A stretch of 64,000 bases of DNA from Roseicella aerolata (GTDB lineage Bacteria; Pseudomonadota; Alphaproteobacteria; Acetobacterales; Acetobacteraceae). The stretch is taken from NCBI RefSeq assembly GCF_020523605.1, contig NZ_JAJAQI010000014.1, positions 62,001 through 126,000 on the forward strand. Direction: 5' to 3'. Made by a program: the position numbers and the translations under genes. The notes beneath the pieces are model-generated. The model saw only the letters and a program-made list of their open reading frames with translations, was not told the DNA's origin and made no database searches. Below are positions 52,632 through 61,175 of this stretch, in pieces; the stretch's first letter is position 1, and each line of letters begins with the position of its first letter.

Positions 52632-53612
52632 ATGTATCTGGTCACCGGCGGGGCGGGTTTCATCGGCTCCAACCTCGTTGCGGCGCTGGCCGCGCGCGGG
52701 GAGGAGGTCATGGTGGTGGACCGCCTCGGCACCGACGACAAATGGCGCAACCTGGCGAAGCACACCATCGCCGGCCTGCTGCCGCCGGAGGAGCTGGAGG
52801 ATTTCTGGGCCGCCGAACCGCCCGTCACCGCCGTGCTCCATATGGGCGCCATCAGCGCGACCACAGAGACGGATGGCGACCTGGTGGCCGCCACCAACCT
52901 CACCCTTCCCCTCTGGCTCTGGTCCGCCTGCGCGGGACGGCAGGTGCCCTTCATCTATGCCTCCTCCGCCGCCACCTATGGCGATGGCGCGCAGGGCTTC
53001 GAGGATGATGCGAGCCCCGCAGCGCTGGCCCGGCTCCGCCCGCTCAACCTCTATGGCTGGTCCAAGCTCGCCTTCGACCGGCGCGTGGCGCAGATGCTGG
53101 CGCGGGGCGCGCCGCGGCCGCCGCAATGGGCGGGGCTCCGCTTCTTCAACGTCTACGGCCCGAACGAGGCCCATAAGGGCCGCATGGCGAGCGTGTTGTT
53201 CCACAAGTACCGCCAGGTGATGGGCGGCGAGCCGGCGACGCTCTTCCGCTCCGACCGGGAGGGCATCGCGGACGGCCAGCAGATGCGCGACTTCGTGCAT
53301 GTGGATGACTGCGTCGCGGTGATGCTCTGGCTGCTGGAGAACCCGCAGGTCTCGGGCCTGTTCAATGTCGGCTCCGGCCGCGCCCGGAGCTTCCTCGACC
53401 TCATCCGCGCCATGTTCGCGGCGCTGGGGCGGGCGCCGGAGATCCGCTTCATCGACATGCCGGCCGACCTGCGTGGCAAGTACCAGTATTTCACGGAAGC
53501 GCCGCTCGACCGGCTGCGCGCCGCCGGCTTCAACGCCCAGACCACGCCGCTGGAGGACGGGGTGCGCCGCACGGTGCAGGACTTCCTGATGGCCGAGGAC
53601 CCTTATCGCTGA
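52632..53612 (+). CDS. rfaD: ADP-L-glycero-D-manno-heptose 6-epimerase RfaD (HldD)
   Basis: The 326-residue enzyme makes the heptose precursor of lipopolysaccharide core. It shows the NADP motif VTGGAGFIGSNL, LHMGAISATTETDGDLV, the catalytic YGWSK (Y/K, about residue 142) and FFNVYGPNEAHKGRMASVLFHKY, which is typical of HldD. ATG at 52632 is the natural start. It is the first gene of a run in which each of the next genes overlaps or nearly touches, joining LPS, lipoprotein and cell-wall functions. Confidence 0.93.
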   Translation: MYLVTGGAGFIGSNLVAALAARGEEVMVVDRLGTDDKWRNLAKHTIAGLLPPEELEDFWAAEPPVTAVLHMGAISATTETDGDLVAATNLTLPLWLWSACAGRQVPFIYASSAATYGDGAQGFEDDASPAALARLRPLNLYGWSKLAFDRRVAQMLARGAPRPPQWAGLRFFNVYGPNEAHKGRMASVLFHKYRQVMGGEPATLFRSDREGIADGQQMRDFVHVDDCVAVMLWLLENPQVSGLFNVGSGRARSFLDLIRAMFAALGRAPEIRFIDMPADLRGKYQYFTEAPLDRLRAAGFNAQTTPLEDGVRRTVQDFLMAEDPYR

Positions 53613-54421
53613 TGCTGCTCGCCCTCCCCTTCCCGGTCATCGACCCGGTGCTGGTGCAGATCGGGCCGCTGGCCATCCGCTGGTATGCGCTGGCCTATAT
53701 CATCGGGATCGTGCTGGGCTGGCTGCTGGCGCGGCGCATCACGGCGCTGTCCCCGGCGGTCGCGACGCGGCCGCAGGTGGATGACTTCGTCACCTGGGCG
53801 ACGCTCGGCATCATCCTCGGCGGGCGGCTCGGCTATGTCCTGTTCTACCGGCCGGGCCATTACCTCTCCCACCCGCTGGAGATCCTGCAGGTCTGGCAGG
53901 GCGGCATGTCCTTCCATGGCGGCGCGCTCGGCGTCATCCTCGCGCTGGTCCTGTTCTGCCGGCAGCAGCGGATCGACCTGCTGGCCTTCGCCGACCGCGT
54001 GACCTCGGTGGTGCCGATCGGCCTCTTCCTCGGGCGGCTGGCGAATTTCATCAATGGCGAGCTCTGGGGCCGGGTGACCGATATGCCCTGGGGCATGGTC
54101 TTCCCGACCGGCGGGCCGGAGCCGCGGCACCCGAGCCAGCTCTACCAGGCCGGGTTGGAAGGGCTGCTGCTCTTCGCCCTGCTGCAATTCCTGGTGCACC
54201 AGCCCGCGATCCGAGCGCGGCGCGGCTTCGTGGCCGGCGCCTTCCTCGCGGGCTATGGCGTGGCACGCTTCATCGGGGAGTTCTTCCGCCAGCCCGATGC
54301 CTTCCTCGGCTTTCTCTTCGCCGGCGCGACCATGGGGCAGCTGCTGTCCGTGCCGATGATCCTGGCGGGCGCCTGGTTGATGCTGCGGGCCCGCCCGGCG
54401 GCACGCGAGGTGGCGGCCTGA
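53612..54421 (+). CDS. lgt: Prolipoprotein diacylglyceryl transferase Lgt
   Basis: The 269-residue inner-membrane enzyme moves diacylglycerol from phosphatidylglycerol to the lipobox cysteine of prolipoproteins. It has about seven helices, the HGGALG region (MSFHGGALGVILALV) and the Lgt signature GRLANFINGELWGR (residues about 142-155), then HPSQLYQAGLEG. The start shares a base with the rfaD stop (TGATG). The window encodes several of its likely clients, including the lipoproteins at 1, 30984 and 56362. Confidence 0.94.
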   Translation: MLLALPFPVIDPVLVQIGPLAIRWYALAYIIGIVLGWLLARRITALSPAVATRPQVDDFVTWATLGIILGGRLGYVLFYRPGHYLSHPLEILQVWQGGMSFHGGALGVILALVLFCRQQRIDLLAFADRVTSVVPIGLFLGRLANFINGELWGRVTDMPWGMVFPTGGPEPRHPSQLYQAGLEGLLLFALLQFLVHQPAIRARRGFVAGAFLAGYGVARFIGEFFRQPDAFLGFLFAGATMGQLLSVPMILAGAWLMLRARPAAREVAA

Positions 54422-54468
54422 GCGCCCCTCCGCAGGAGGAGACGGGGCCGGAGCGGCTCGACCGCTTC

Positions 54469-55521
54469 ATGGCCCGCGCGGTCGCGGCCTATTACGGCAG
54501 CCGCGACCCCTTCGGCGCGGGCGGCGACTTCACCACCGCGCCCGAGATCTCCCAGGCCTTCGGCGAGTGCCTCGGCCTTTGGGCGGCGGTGACCTGGCAG
54601 CTCATGGGCGCGCCCTCCCCCGTCCTGCTGGCCGAGCTCGGCCCCGGGCGTGGCACGCTGATGGCCGATGCGCTGCGGGCGGCGGAGATGGTGCCGGCCA
54701 TCCGCGCCGCGCTCCGGGTCCATCTGGTCGAGACCTCCCCGACGCTGCGCGCCGCGCAGCAGGCGAGGCTCGGGATGGCGGTTGCCGCCTGGCATGACGA
54801 CGTCGCCTCCCTGCCGCCCGGCCCGGCGATCATCCTGGCCAATGAGTTCTTCGACGCCCTGCCGATCCGGCAGTTCATCCGCCGCGGCGGCGCCTGGCTG
54901 GAGCGGCATGTGGCGGAGGGACGGTTTGTGGACCTGCCGGTGGAACCGCCGAGGCGGCCCTCCGCCGCGCCGGACGGGCAGCCGGCGGCGGATGCGCCCG
55001 GCGCGCCGCATGCCCTCGACCTGCTGCCCGCCGAGGCGCCCGAGGGGGCCGTCGCGGAACTGGCCGAGGCCGGCATGGCCGTGACCGCCGCGCTCGCCAC
55101 CCGCCTTCGCCAGCAGGGCGGTGCCCTGCTCGCCCTCGACTACGGCCATGCCGGGCCCGCCCTCGGCGACACCCTGCAGGCCATGACGCGGCACGGCCGC
55201 GCCGACCCGCTGGCCGAGCCGGGCACGGTGGATGTCACCGCCCATGTCCCCTTCGCCGCCCTGGCCGCGGCGGGGCGCGGCGCCGGCGCCGTCGCGCATG
55301 GGCCGCTGCCCATGGGCCTCTTCCTCCAGCGGCTCGGCCTGCCGCAGCGCGCCGCCATCCTGGCGCGGGCCGCGACCGCGGCGGGCAGGCGGGACCAGGC
55401 CGGGCTGATCCTCTCCGGCGCCGAGCGCCTGACGGCGCCCGAGGGCATGGGGCGCCTGTTCAAGGTGCTCTGCCTGTGCCATCCCGCCCTCCCCACCCCA
55501 CCGGGCTTCGAGGCCGCATGA
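54469..55521 (+). CDS. Class I SAM-dependent methyltransferase, MidA/NDUFAF7 family
   Basis: The 350-residue protein has the MidA core: AYYGSRDPFGAGGDFTTAPEISQAFGECLGLW, AELGPGRGTLMADALRA (SAM loop), LVETSPTLRAAQ and ILANEFFDALPIRQF. The human homologue NDUFAF7 methylates an arginine of complex I. Family members usually have about 25 more N-terminal residues; those here would extend in frame to 54418 but without a standard start codon, so either translation starts at 54469 or an unusual codon is used. Its stop overlaps pgeF. Confidence 0.88.
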   Translation: MARAVAAYYGSRDPFGAGGDFTTAPEISQAFGECLGLWAAVTWQLMGAPSPVLLAELGPGRGTLMADALRAAEMVPAIRAALRVHLVETSPTLRAAQQARLGMAVAAWHDDVASLPPGPAIILANEFFDALPIRQFIRRGGAWLERHVAEGRFVDLPVEPPRRPSAAPDGQPAADAPGAPHALDLLPAEAPEGAVAELAEAGMAVTAALATRLRQQGGALLALDYGHAGPALGDTLQAMTRHGRADPLAEPGTVDVTAHVPFAALAAAGRGAGAVAHGPLPMGLFLQRLGLPQRAAILARAATAAGRRDQAGLILSGAERLTAPEGMGRLFKVLCLCHPALPTPPGFEAA

Positions 55522-56303
55522 ACGATGCCGAGTTCCTGGCCACCCCCGCGCTCGGCGCGGTGACGGGCCTTCGCCACGGCTTCTTCACCCGCCGCGGCGG
55601 CGTCTCGGAAGGCCCCTGGGCGGCGCTGAACTGCTCCCTCTCCGGCCAGGACGACCGGGAGAGGGTGCGGGAGAACCGCCGCCGCGCCGCCGGCGCGCTG
55701 GGCCTCGACCTGCCGGCGCTGCATGGGCTGACCCAGGTGCACGGCATCGTGGTCGCCGAGGTGGAGGAAGCGGGCTGGCTGGAAGGCCAGGGCCCGCGCG
55801 CCGATGCCATGGTCACCCGCTGGCCGGGCATTGCGCTCGGCATCGTCACCGCCGATTGCGCCCCGGTGCTCTTCGCGGATGGCGAGGCCGGGGTGATCGG
55901 CGCCGCCCATGCCGGCTGGCGCGGCGCGGTGGATGGCGTGCTGGAAGCGACCCTGGCGGCCATGGAGCGGCTGGGCGCCCGCCGCGCCCGGGTCATCGCC
56001 GCGATCGGCCCCTGCATCGCCCAGACGAGCTACGAGGTCGGGCCGGACCTGCGCGAGGCGGTCCTGGCCCGTGACCCCGCCGATGCCCGCTTCTTCGCCG
56101 CAGGCCGGCGGGAGGAGCGCTGGCAGTTCGACCTGCCCGGCTATTGCGCCGCCCGCCTTGCCGCCGCCGGCATCGCGGCGGTGGAGGTGGCCGGGGTGGA
56201 CACGCTGGCAGAGGAGGCGCGCTTCTTCAGCCACCGGCGGCGGACGCTGGCTGGCGGCGGGCCGATCGGGCACCAGCTCTCGGCCATTGCGGTGGCGCCC
56301 TGA
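55518..56303 (+). CDS. pgeF: Peptidoglycan editing factor PgeF (YfiH, laccase-domain)
   Basis: The 261-residue protein has the YfiH zinc site: HGFFTRRGGVSEGPWAALNC, LTQVHGIVV (His), TADCAPVLFADGEAGVIGAAHAGWRGAV (Cys and His) and IGPCIAQTSYEVGPDL. Bacterial homologues edit wrongly built cell-wall precursors; others act as purine nucleoside phosphorylases. ATG at 55518 overlaps the preceding stop by 4 bases. It belongs to the rfaD-lgt run. Confidence 0.92.
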   Translation: MNDAEFLATPALGAVTGLRHGFFTRRGGVSEGPWAALNCSLSGQDDRERVRENRRRAAGALGLDLPALHGLTQVHGIVVAEVEEAGWLEGQGPRADAMVTRWPGIALGIVTADCAPVLFADGEAGVIGAAHAGWRGAVDGVLEATLAAMERLGARRARVIAAIGPCIAQTSYEVGPDLREAVLARDPADARFFAAGRREERWQFDLPGYCAARLAAAGIAAVEVAGVDTLAEEARFFSHRRRTLAGGGPIGHQLSAIAVAP

Positions 56304-56306
56304 CCC

Positions 56307-56375
56307 ATGCCCTACATGATCCAATTCATGATGCTGACCCTGCTGACCATGCTGGTGGCCTGTGTCCTTCTGTAG
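56307..56375 (+). CDS. 22-residue hydrophobic peptide overlapping the next gene
   Basis: The frame starts 3 bases after the pgeF stop and encodes 22 residues, nearly all hydrophobic with five methionines (LTLLTMLVACVLL at the end). It overlaps the GTG start of the following lipoprotein by 14 bases in another frame. It may be a coupling peptide that carries ribosomes to the weak GTG start, or a chance frame. No clear ribosome-binding site is seen. Confidence 0.35.
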   Translation: MPYMIQFMMLTLLTMLVACVLL

Positions 56376-57321
56376 GACACGCCGCATCGCCGCCGGCCTG
56401 GCGCTGCTCGCCCTCGGTGCCTGCGTGGACCTGCCGCAGCCCTATCGCGGCCGGCCGGGCAGCCGGGCGGAGGTGCTCGCCATCCCGCTCGCCGTCCGGC
56501 TGGCCGTGCCGCCGCCGGAGCAGGCGCTGCTGGCCGGCAGCGCGGCGCGGGATTTCGCCGAGGCGGTGACCGCCGCCCTGCAGGCGCAGGACGTGCCCGT
56601 CATCGCCACCGCCGCGCCGCTGCCGCTCGACTGGCTGGTGGAGGTGACGGCGGAGTCCCAGGGCCAGGCGGTGCGGCCGCGCTTCCGGCTGCTCGATGCC
56701 GACCGCAGGCCGCAGGCGGCGACCGAGGGCTCCCCCGTCCCCGTGCGGGACTGGGCGAATGCCGACCGCGCGCTGCTGGAGCGCGTGGCGCAGGAGGCGG
56801 CGCCGAAGCTGACCCAGCTGCTGCTGCAGGTGGAGGCGGCGCGCAAATCCACCGACCCCGCCTCGCTCGCCGCCGGCCCGCCGCGGCTGCACATGGTGGG
56901 GGTCAAGGGCGCGCCGGGCGATGGCAACACCGCGCTGGGCGCCCGCATGAAGGACCAGCTCGGCAAGCAGGGCTTCGTCGTGCAGGACACGCCGGAGGGC
57001 GCGGCCTATGCGCTGCAGGTCGATGTCTCGGTGGTGCCGGCCGGCGTCCCGGGCGTGGAGCGCGTCGAGATCCAGTGGATCGTCAGCCGGCGGGATGGCG
57101 AGGAGCTTGGCCGCGTCGTGCAGATGAACGAGGTGCCGGCCGGGCGGCTGAACCGCCTCTGGGGCGATATCGCCCATATCGCGGCCGAGGAAGCGGCGGG
57201 CGGCGTGAAGACCGTGGTCGCCAATGCCATCCAGGCGCCGCCCAGCAACCTGGAGGCGCCGCCGCCGGTCGCGCCGCAGGCCGCGAACACCGCCCTGCCG
57301 GCGCCGACCGCGCTGCGATAG
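56362..57321 (+). CDS. Putative lipoprotein, last gene of the rfaD-lgt run
   Basis: The 319-residue product has a lipoprotein signal (RRIAAGLALLALGAC, lipobox LGAC at about residue 21). The mature part has two alpha/beta halves, AEVLAIPLAVRLAVPPPEQALLAG and RLHMVGVKGAPGDGNTALGARMKDQLGKQGFVVQ, which look like a repeat of a small domain, and a Pro-rich C-terminus. No named domain is recognised. GTG at 56362 is the start, with no good ribosome-binding site, so translation may be coupled to the short frame upstream. Confidence 0.78.
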   Translation: MSFCRTRRIAAGLALLALGACVDLPQPYRGRPGSRAEVLAIPLAVRLAVPPPEQALLAGSAARDFAEAVTAALQAQDVPVIATAAPLPLDWLVEVTAESQGQAVRPRFRLLDADRRPQAATEGSPVPVRDWANADRALLERVAQEAAPKLTQLLLQVEAARKSTDPASLAAGPPRLHMVGVKGAPGDGNTALGARMKDQLGKQGFVVQDTPEGAAYALQVDVSVVPAGVPGVERVEIQWIVSRRDGEELGRVVQMNEVPAGRLNRLWGDIAHIAAEEAAGGVKTVVANAIQAPPSNLEAPPPVAPQAANTALPAPTALR

Positions 57322-57329
57322 GGGGATCG

Positions 57330-57354
57330 CGGCGGGGCATCCCCTGCCCCGCCG
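57330..57354. terminator. Hairpin between convergent lipoprotein and flgD genes
   Basis: CGGCGGGGC and GCCCCGCCG form a perfect 9-bp stem with a seven-base loop. There is no T-run; termination is inferred from position. Confidence 0.45.
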
Positions 57355-57379
57355 GCAGGCACGCCATCCGCTGCCGGCC

Positions 57380-58039
57380 CTATTCGGTCCCCAGCCGCCG
57401 CACCGCCTCGAAGCCGACCGAGAGGCCGCCCATGGCCAGGCTGAGCCCGCCGCTGCCCTGTCGCTCCGCCGCCGTCGCGCGGGCCAGCACGGTGGCGGTG
57501 ACCGGCTGCGGGCTGCCGGCCAGGTCCCGCCCGGCGACGGCGAAGCGGTAGGCGCCGTCGGGCTGCTTCCGCCCCGCCGCATCGCGCCCATCCCAGCGCC
57601 ACTCCTGCGGCGCGACGCCGAGCGCGACCTCCTCCTCCCGCAGGGTTCGCCCGGCGGCATCCAGCACCGTGATCCGCGCCCGGCCGGCCGCATCCGCCGC
57701 CGGCAGGCGGAGCGTAGCGACGCCATCCTGCAAGGAGAGCCGGTCGCTCTCCACCTCGATCACCCGGCCCATCAGCGGCGCCGCCGCCGTCAGCTGCGCC
57801 GCCTGCTGCAGGGCGATCAGCTTCTCCAGATTGCCGTTCATGCTGATCTGCTGCTCGACCGAGGCGAATTGCACGAGCTGCTGGGTCATCGCCTGGGTGT
57901 CCATGGCCTTGGTCGGGTCCTGGTTCTTCAGCTGCGTGGTGAGCAGGCCGAGGAAGGCGTTGAAATCCGCGCCGAAGCCGGCGGCCCTGGGGCCGGCGGC
58001 GGCGGTCTGCGCGGTGGTGGCGGTCACGGCGGTCGTCAT
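57380..58039 (-). CDS. flgD: Flagellar hook assembly protein FlgD
   Basis: The 219-residue protein has the FlgD N-terminal cap (FNAFLGLLTTQLKNQDPTKAMDTQAMTQQLVQFASVEQQISMNGNLEKL) and a C-terminal FlgD-Ig/tudor part (VLDAAGRTLREEEVALGVAPQEWRWDGRDAAGRKQPDGAYRF). It caps the growing hook so that FlgE can polymerise. It lies 14 bases after fliK, so the two are co-transcribed. Confidence 0.93.
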   Translation of the reverse strand: MTTAVTATTAQTAAAGPRAAGFGADFNAFLGLLTTQLKNQDPTKAMDTQAMTQQLVQFASVEQQISMNGNLEKLIALQQAAQLTAAAPLMGRVIEVESDRLSLQDGVATLRLPAADAAGRARITVLDAAGRTLREEEVALGVAPQEWRWDGRDAAGRKQPDGAYRFAVAGRDLAGSPQPVTATVLARATAAERQGSGGLSLAMGGLSVGFEAVRRLGTE

Positions 58040-58053
58040 GTGGCGAAATCCCT

Positions 58054-59670
58054 TCAGACGGCGATATCGAGGAGCGAGCGGGAGAGGGAGGGCGGCTGGA
58101 CGGAGGGTGCCGCGGGGGCGGGGGCGGCCTGGCCATGGCCCCGGCCGCGCGCGCCGGGGTGTTGGCCGGCGGGATGGTCGCCGCCGGCCAGGTCGAAGCG
58201 CAGCCCGCCCTCCGCCACCGTGACGCCGGCCTGGCCGAGCGCCCGGTCCAGCTCCCGCGCATCGCGCTGCAGCAGGGCGAGCGTCTCCGGCCGTTCCGCC
58301 AGGACCCGCACGGCGGCCTCGCCATCCGCCGCGCGCTCGATCCGGATCTCGACCCGGCCGAGCGCCTCCGGCTCCAGAGCCACCGTCAGGCGCGGCGCCT
58401 GACCGGGGCTGAAGGCGAGCGCGATCGCGACGGGCGCGACCTGGCGGACGGGCAGCGGCGCCGGGCGCGGGGCGGGCGGCGCCGCCTCGGCCGGGGCCGC
58501 GGCGGCAGCGGGACCGGCCGGGCCCGGTGCCTCGGCGGCCGCAAGGGTGGGGGCCGTGTGGGATGGCGTGGGCGTGGCATCCGGCGGGGAGGCCGAGAGC
58601 GCCCCGGATTCACGGGCCGGGGCACCCTCCGGCACGGGACGGGCCGGGATGGCGCCTTCCTCCGGCGCGACGGCCGGCGAGGTCGCGGGCGAGGCGCCTC
58701 CCTCCTCCTCCGGGAACGGCCCGCCGGGATCGGTTGTCGCGCCCGGCGGAGACGGCTCCGGCACCGCCGGGCCTGTCCCGGACGGCGCCGAAGCGGGCAG
58801 CGTGGCGGCGGGGGACACGGCGCCGGCTTCTACGGGCGCGGCCTCCGCGGCGGGCGGCAGCCGGGCGGCGTCCGGCTGCGGCGGCGCCGCGGGCGGTCCG
58901 GCGCCCGCCACGGCCGCATGCACGGGTGGCGCAACATCCGGCGGCGAGGCATCGGGCGGCCGCGGCACCGGCGCCGGACCGGGCTCCGCCGGCCGGGCGA
59001 TGCCGCCGGGACCCGGCGCCGATGGCGCCTCCATGCCCGGCATGGGAGACAGGCCCGGCACCGGTGCGGCCGGGCCTTCCCGCGCAGGATCGGTCCCGGG
59101 CGAAGTCCCGGCGGCCGCCGAGGGAGCGACCGGCCGAGCAAGGGGCGCCTGTCCCGGGGATGCGACGGATGGCGGCGAGCCGCCCGCCGCCGCACCGGGC
59201 ACCGGAGCGTCGGTCGGCGGCGCGGCCGCGACGGATGGGGCGATGGCCGGGACCTCGGTCCCTGAGGACGGGGTGGCCCGCCAGTGGGATGTCGGGGCCG
59301 CGGCATCGACGGGTGCCTCGGTCCCGGCCGCGGCACCGGCGGGCGGGACGGCTGGAGCCGCCGCACCGGCAGGCAGGGCGGCGATGGTATCGGCGGCAGC
59401 AGCCATGGCATTGAGCTCGGCATCAGCCTGGCCGGCCGGGTCGGCGGCGCGCGGCGGCCGGTCCGGCCCGGGTGTGATCGCGGCTGCCAGCCCGGCCTCC
59501 GGCCCGCCGGCATCGCCCTCCGCCGGGTCCTCTGCCGGCGCCGCCCCCGGCAGCGCGCGCGCCATGGCGGCGGCGAAGCCGCCCTCCGCCCCGGGGGCCG
59601 GGCGCGGCTCCCGGGGCGGGGCCGGGGCGGGGATCCGGGTCGGCGGGGGCAGGGTCGGGGCGGCATCCAT
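58054..59670 (-). CDS. fliK: Flagellar hook-length control protein FliK
   Basis: The 538-residue protein is mostly a disordered Ala/Pro-rich region (residues about 1-410) with a FliK C-terminal domain: LTVALEPEALGRVEIRIERAADGEAAVRVLAERPETLALLQRDARELDRALGQAGV. FliK measures hook length and switches the export gate to filament subunits. The low-complexity part is DNA of extreme GC content and gives long open frames on the other strand. The start at 59670 is the longest; an internal ATG near codon 36 is possible. Confidence 0.88.
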   Translation of the reverse strand: MDAAPTLPPPTRIPAPAPPREPRPAPGAEGGFAAAMARALPGAAPAEDPAEGDAGGPEAGLAAAITPGPDRPPRAADPAGQADAELNAMAAAADTIAALPAGAAAPAVPPAGAAAGTEAPVDAAAPTSHWRATPSSGTEVPAIAPSVAAAPPTDAPVPGAAAGGSPPSVASPGQAPLARPVAPSAAAGTSPGTDPAREGPAAPVPGLSPMPGMEAPSAPGPGGIARPAEPGPAPVPRPPDASPPDVAPPVHAAVAGAGPPAAPPQPDAARLPPAAEAAPVEAGAVSPAATLPASAPSGTGPAVPEPSPPGATTDPGGPFPEEEGGASPATSPAVAPEEGAIPARPVPEGAPARESGALSASPPDATPTPSHTAPTLAAAEAPGPAGPAAAAAPAEAAPPAPRPAPLPVRQVAPVAIALAFSPGQAPRLTVALEPEALGRVEIRIERAADGEAAVRVLAERPETLALLQRDARELDRALGQAGVTVAEGGLRFDLAGGDHPAGQHPGARGRGHGQAAPAPAAPSVQPPSLSRSLLDIAV

Positions 59671-59681
59671 GCGGGTGCCGG

Positions 59682-59697
59682 TGCGAGCCGCGTTCCA
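59682..59697 (-). promoter_or_regulatory. Possible sigma-54 promoter of fliK
   Basis: TGGAACGCGGCTCGCA on the minus strand keeps GG and GC ten bases apart and 11 of 16 or more consensus positions. It would place the transcription start at about the annotated fliK ATG, so either it is false or translation starts later. Confidence 0.3.
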
Positions 59698-59792
59698 GCC
59701 CGGCCCGGCCCGCCGCCGGCAACTCCGTCCGCCCCGCCGGCAGGACCTGCCGCCCGCACGGCAGCCGCCGCCGCCCGCGGGCCGCCCTGCCC

Positions 59793-59808
59793 TGGCACGG
59801 CCGCTGCA
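59793..59808 (+). promoter_or_regulatory. Sigma-54 promoter of flgE
   Basis: TGGCACGGCCGCTGCA matches the sigma-54 consensus TGGCACG-N4-TTGCA except for one base in the -12 box, with GG and GC ten bases apart, 44 bases before the flgE start codon. It is the twin of the site before flgI. Confidence 0.75.
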
Positions 59809-59852
59809 CAGGCCCCGGCACAGGTCAGACCCTCTCGCCGGAGCCCCCGCGC

Positions 59853-61157
59853 ATGTCCCTCTTCGGCTCGCTCACCGCGGCCATCAGCGGCCTCACCGCG
59901 CAGAGCCGCGCGCTTGGCCATATCTCGGACAACGTCGCGAACAGCCAGACCGTCGGCTACAAGCGGATCGACAGCAATTTCGTCTCCTATATCAGCCAGT
60001 CCAGCGCCAACCTGCACGTCCCGGGCGCGGTCATCGCCAGGCCGGACTTCACCAACAGCGTCCAGGGCACGATCGAGCAGGCGGAGGAGCCGCTCAGCCT
60101 CGCCATCGGCGGCCAGGGCTTCTTCAGCGTCGCCCTGGCGAGGGGCACGGTGAACGGCCAGCCCGTCTTCGATGAGCGGCAATTCTTCACCCGCGCCGGC
60201 GATGTCAGGCTGGACCAGGACGGCTACCTGGTGAACGGCGCCGGCTACTACCTGCAGGGCTGGCCGTCCGATGCGCTCGGCAATCCGGACCGCACGATCC
60301 TCGCGCCCATCCGGGTGAACCAGCAGGTCTTCAACCCGGTCGCCACGCGGCAGATCGACCTCGCGGCCAACCTGCCGGCGGATGCCACGACGGCGCCGAT
60401 CACGACGCAGGCGGAGGTCTATGACAGCCTCGGGCGGCTGCACACGGTGAACCTCACCTTCACCAATACCGGCACCAATGCCTGGACGCTGGCCCTGAAC
60501 GTGCCCGACGACATCGGCGACTCGGCGCGCGGCAGCATCGGGCTGCGCTTCGGCGCCGCCGCCGTGCCGGCGGTGACGGACGGCACCATCGGCAGCTTCG
60601 TCGACGCCACCGGCGCCGTCCTCCCGCCCGCCACCAGCGCCGGTGGCGATCCGGCCGCCTTCCGCTTCACCGCCGATTTCGGCCAGGGGCCGCAGACCGT
60701 GACGCTCTCGCTCGGCCAGTTCGGCCGGGCGCAGGGGCTGACGCAGTATTCCGGCACGGAATTCGCCGTGCGCAACCGCGCGCAGGACGGCGTGCCGCTC
60801 GGCGCCTATTCCGGCCTCAGCATCCGCAACAACGGGGATGTCGCGGTGAACTACGACAACGGCCAGAGCCGGGTGATCGCGCGCGTGCCGCTCGTCGCCT
60901 TCAACGATCCGGAGAAGCTGCAGCGGCTGGACGGCCAGGCCTTCATGCGCACGCCCGAGAGCGGCGAGGCCCGCGTGACCGACGCCGCCTCGAACGGCGT
61001 CGGCAAGCTCGTCACCGGCTCGGTCGAGCGTTCGAATGTCGACATCGCCACCGAGTTCACCAAGCTGATCGTCGCCCAGCGCGCCTACACGGCGAATACC
61101 CGTGTCGTCACCACGAGTGACGAGATGCTGCAGGACACGATCAACATGCGGCGCTGA
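59853..61157 (+). CDS. flgE: Flagellar hook protein FlgE
   Basis: The 434-residue hook subunit begins with the flagellar rod/hook motif FGSLTAAISGLTAQSRALGHISDNVANSQTVGYKR, has the SVERSNVDIATEFTKLIVAQRAYTANTRVVTTSDEMLQDTINM C-terminus, and a variable middle domain exposed on the hook surface (about 90-340). The start at 59853 follows the predicted sigma-54 promoter. It leads an operon with flgK, flgL and probably flbT. Confidence 0.95.
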   Translation: MSLFGSLTAAISGLTAQSRALGHISDNVANSQTVGYKRIDSNFVSYISQSSANLHVPGAVIARPDFTNSVQGTIEQAEEPLSLAIGGQGFFSVALARGTVNGQPVFDERQFFTRAGDVRLDQDGYLVNGAGYYLQGWPSDALGNPDRTILAPIRVNQQVFNPVATRQIDLAANLPADATTAPITTQAEVYDSLGRLHTVNLTFTNTGTNAWTLALNVPDDIGDSARGSIGLRFGAAAVPAVTDGTIGSFVDATGAVLPPATSAGGDPAAFRFTADFGQGPQTVTLSLGQFGRAQGLTQYSGTEFAVRNRAQDGVPLGAYSGLSIRNNGDVAVNYDNGQSRVIARVPLVAFNDPEKLQRLDGQAFMRTPESGEARVTDAASNGVGKLVTGSVERSNVDIATEFTKLIVAQRAYTANTRVVTTSDEMLQDTINMRR

Positions 61158-61175
61158 CGCGGGGGCTGAATCGCC

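Noticed and set aside
58500-59500. Tandem repeat or CRISPR-like array
   Set aside because: The stretch is the low-complexity Ala/Pro coding part of fliK; there are no regular repeats and spacers.
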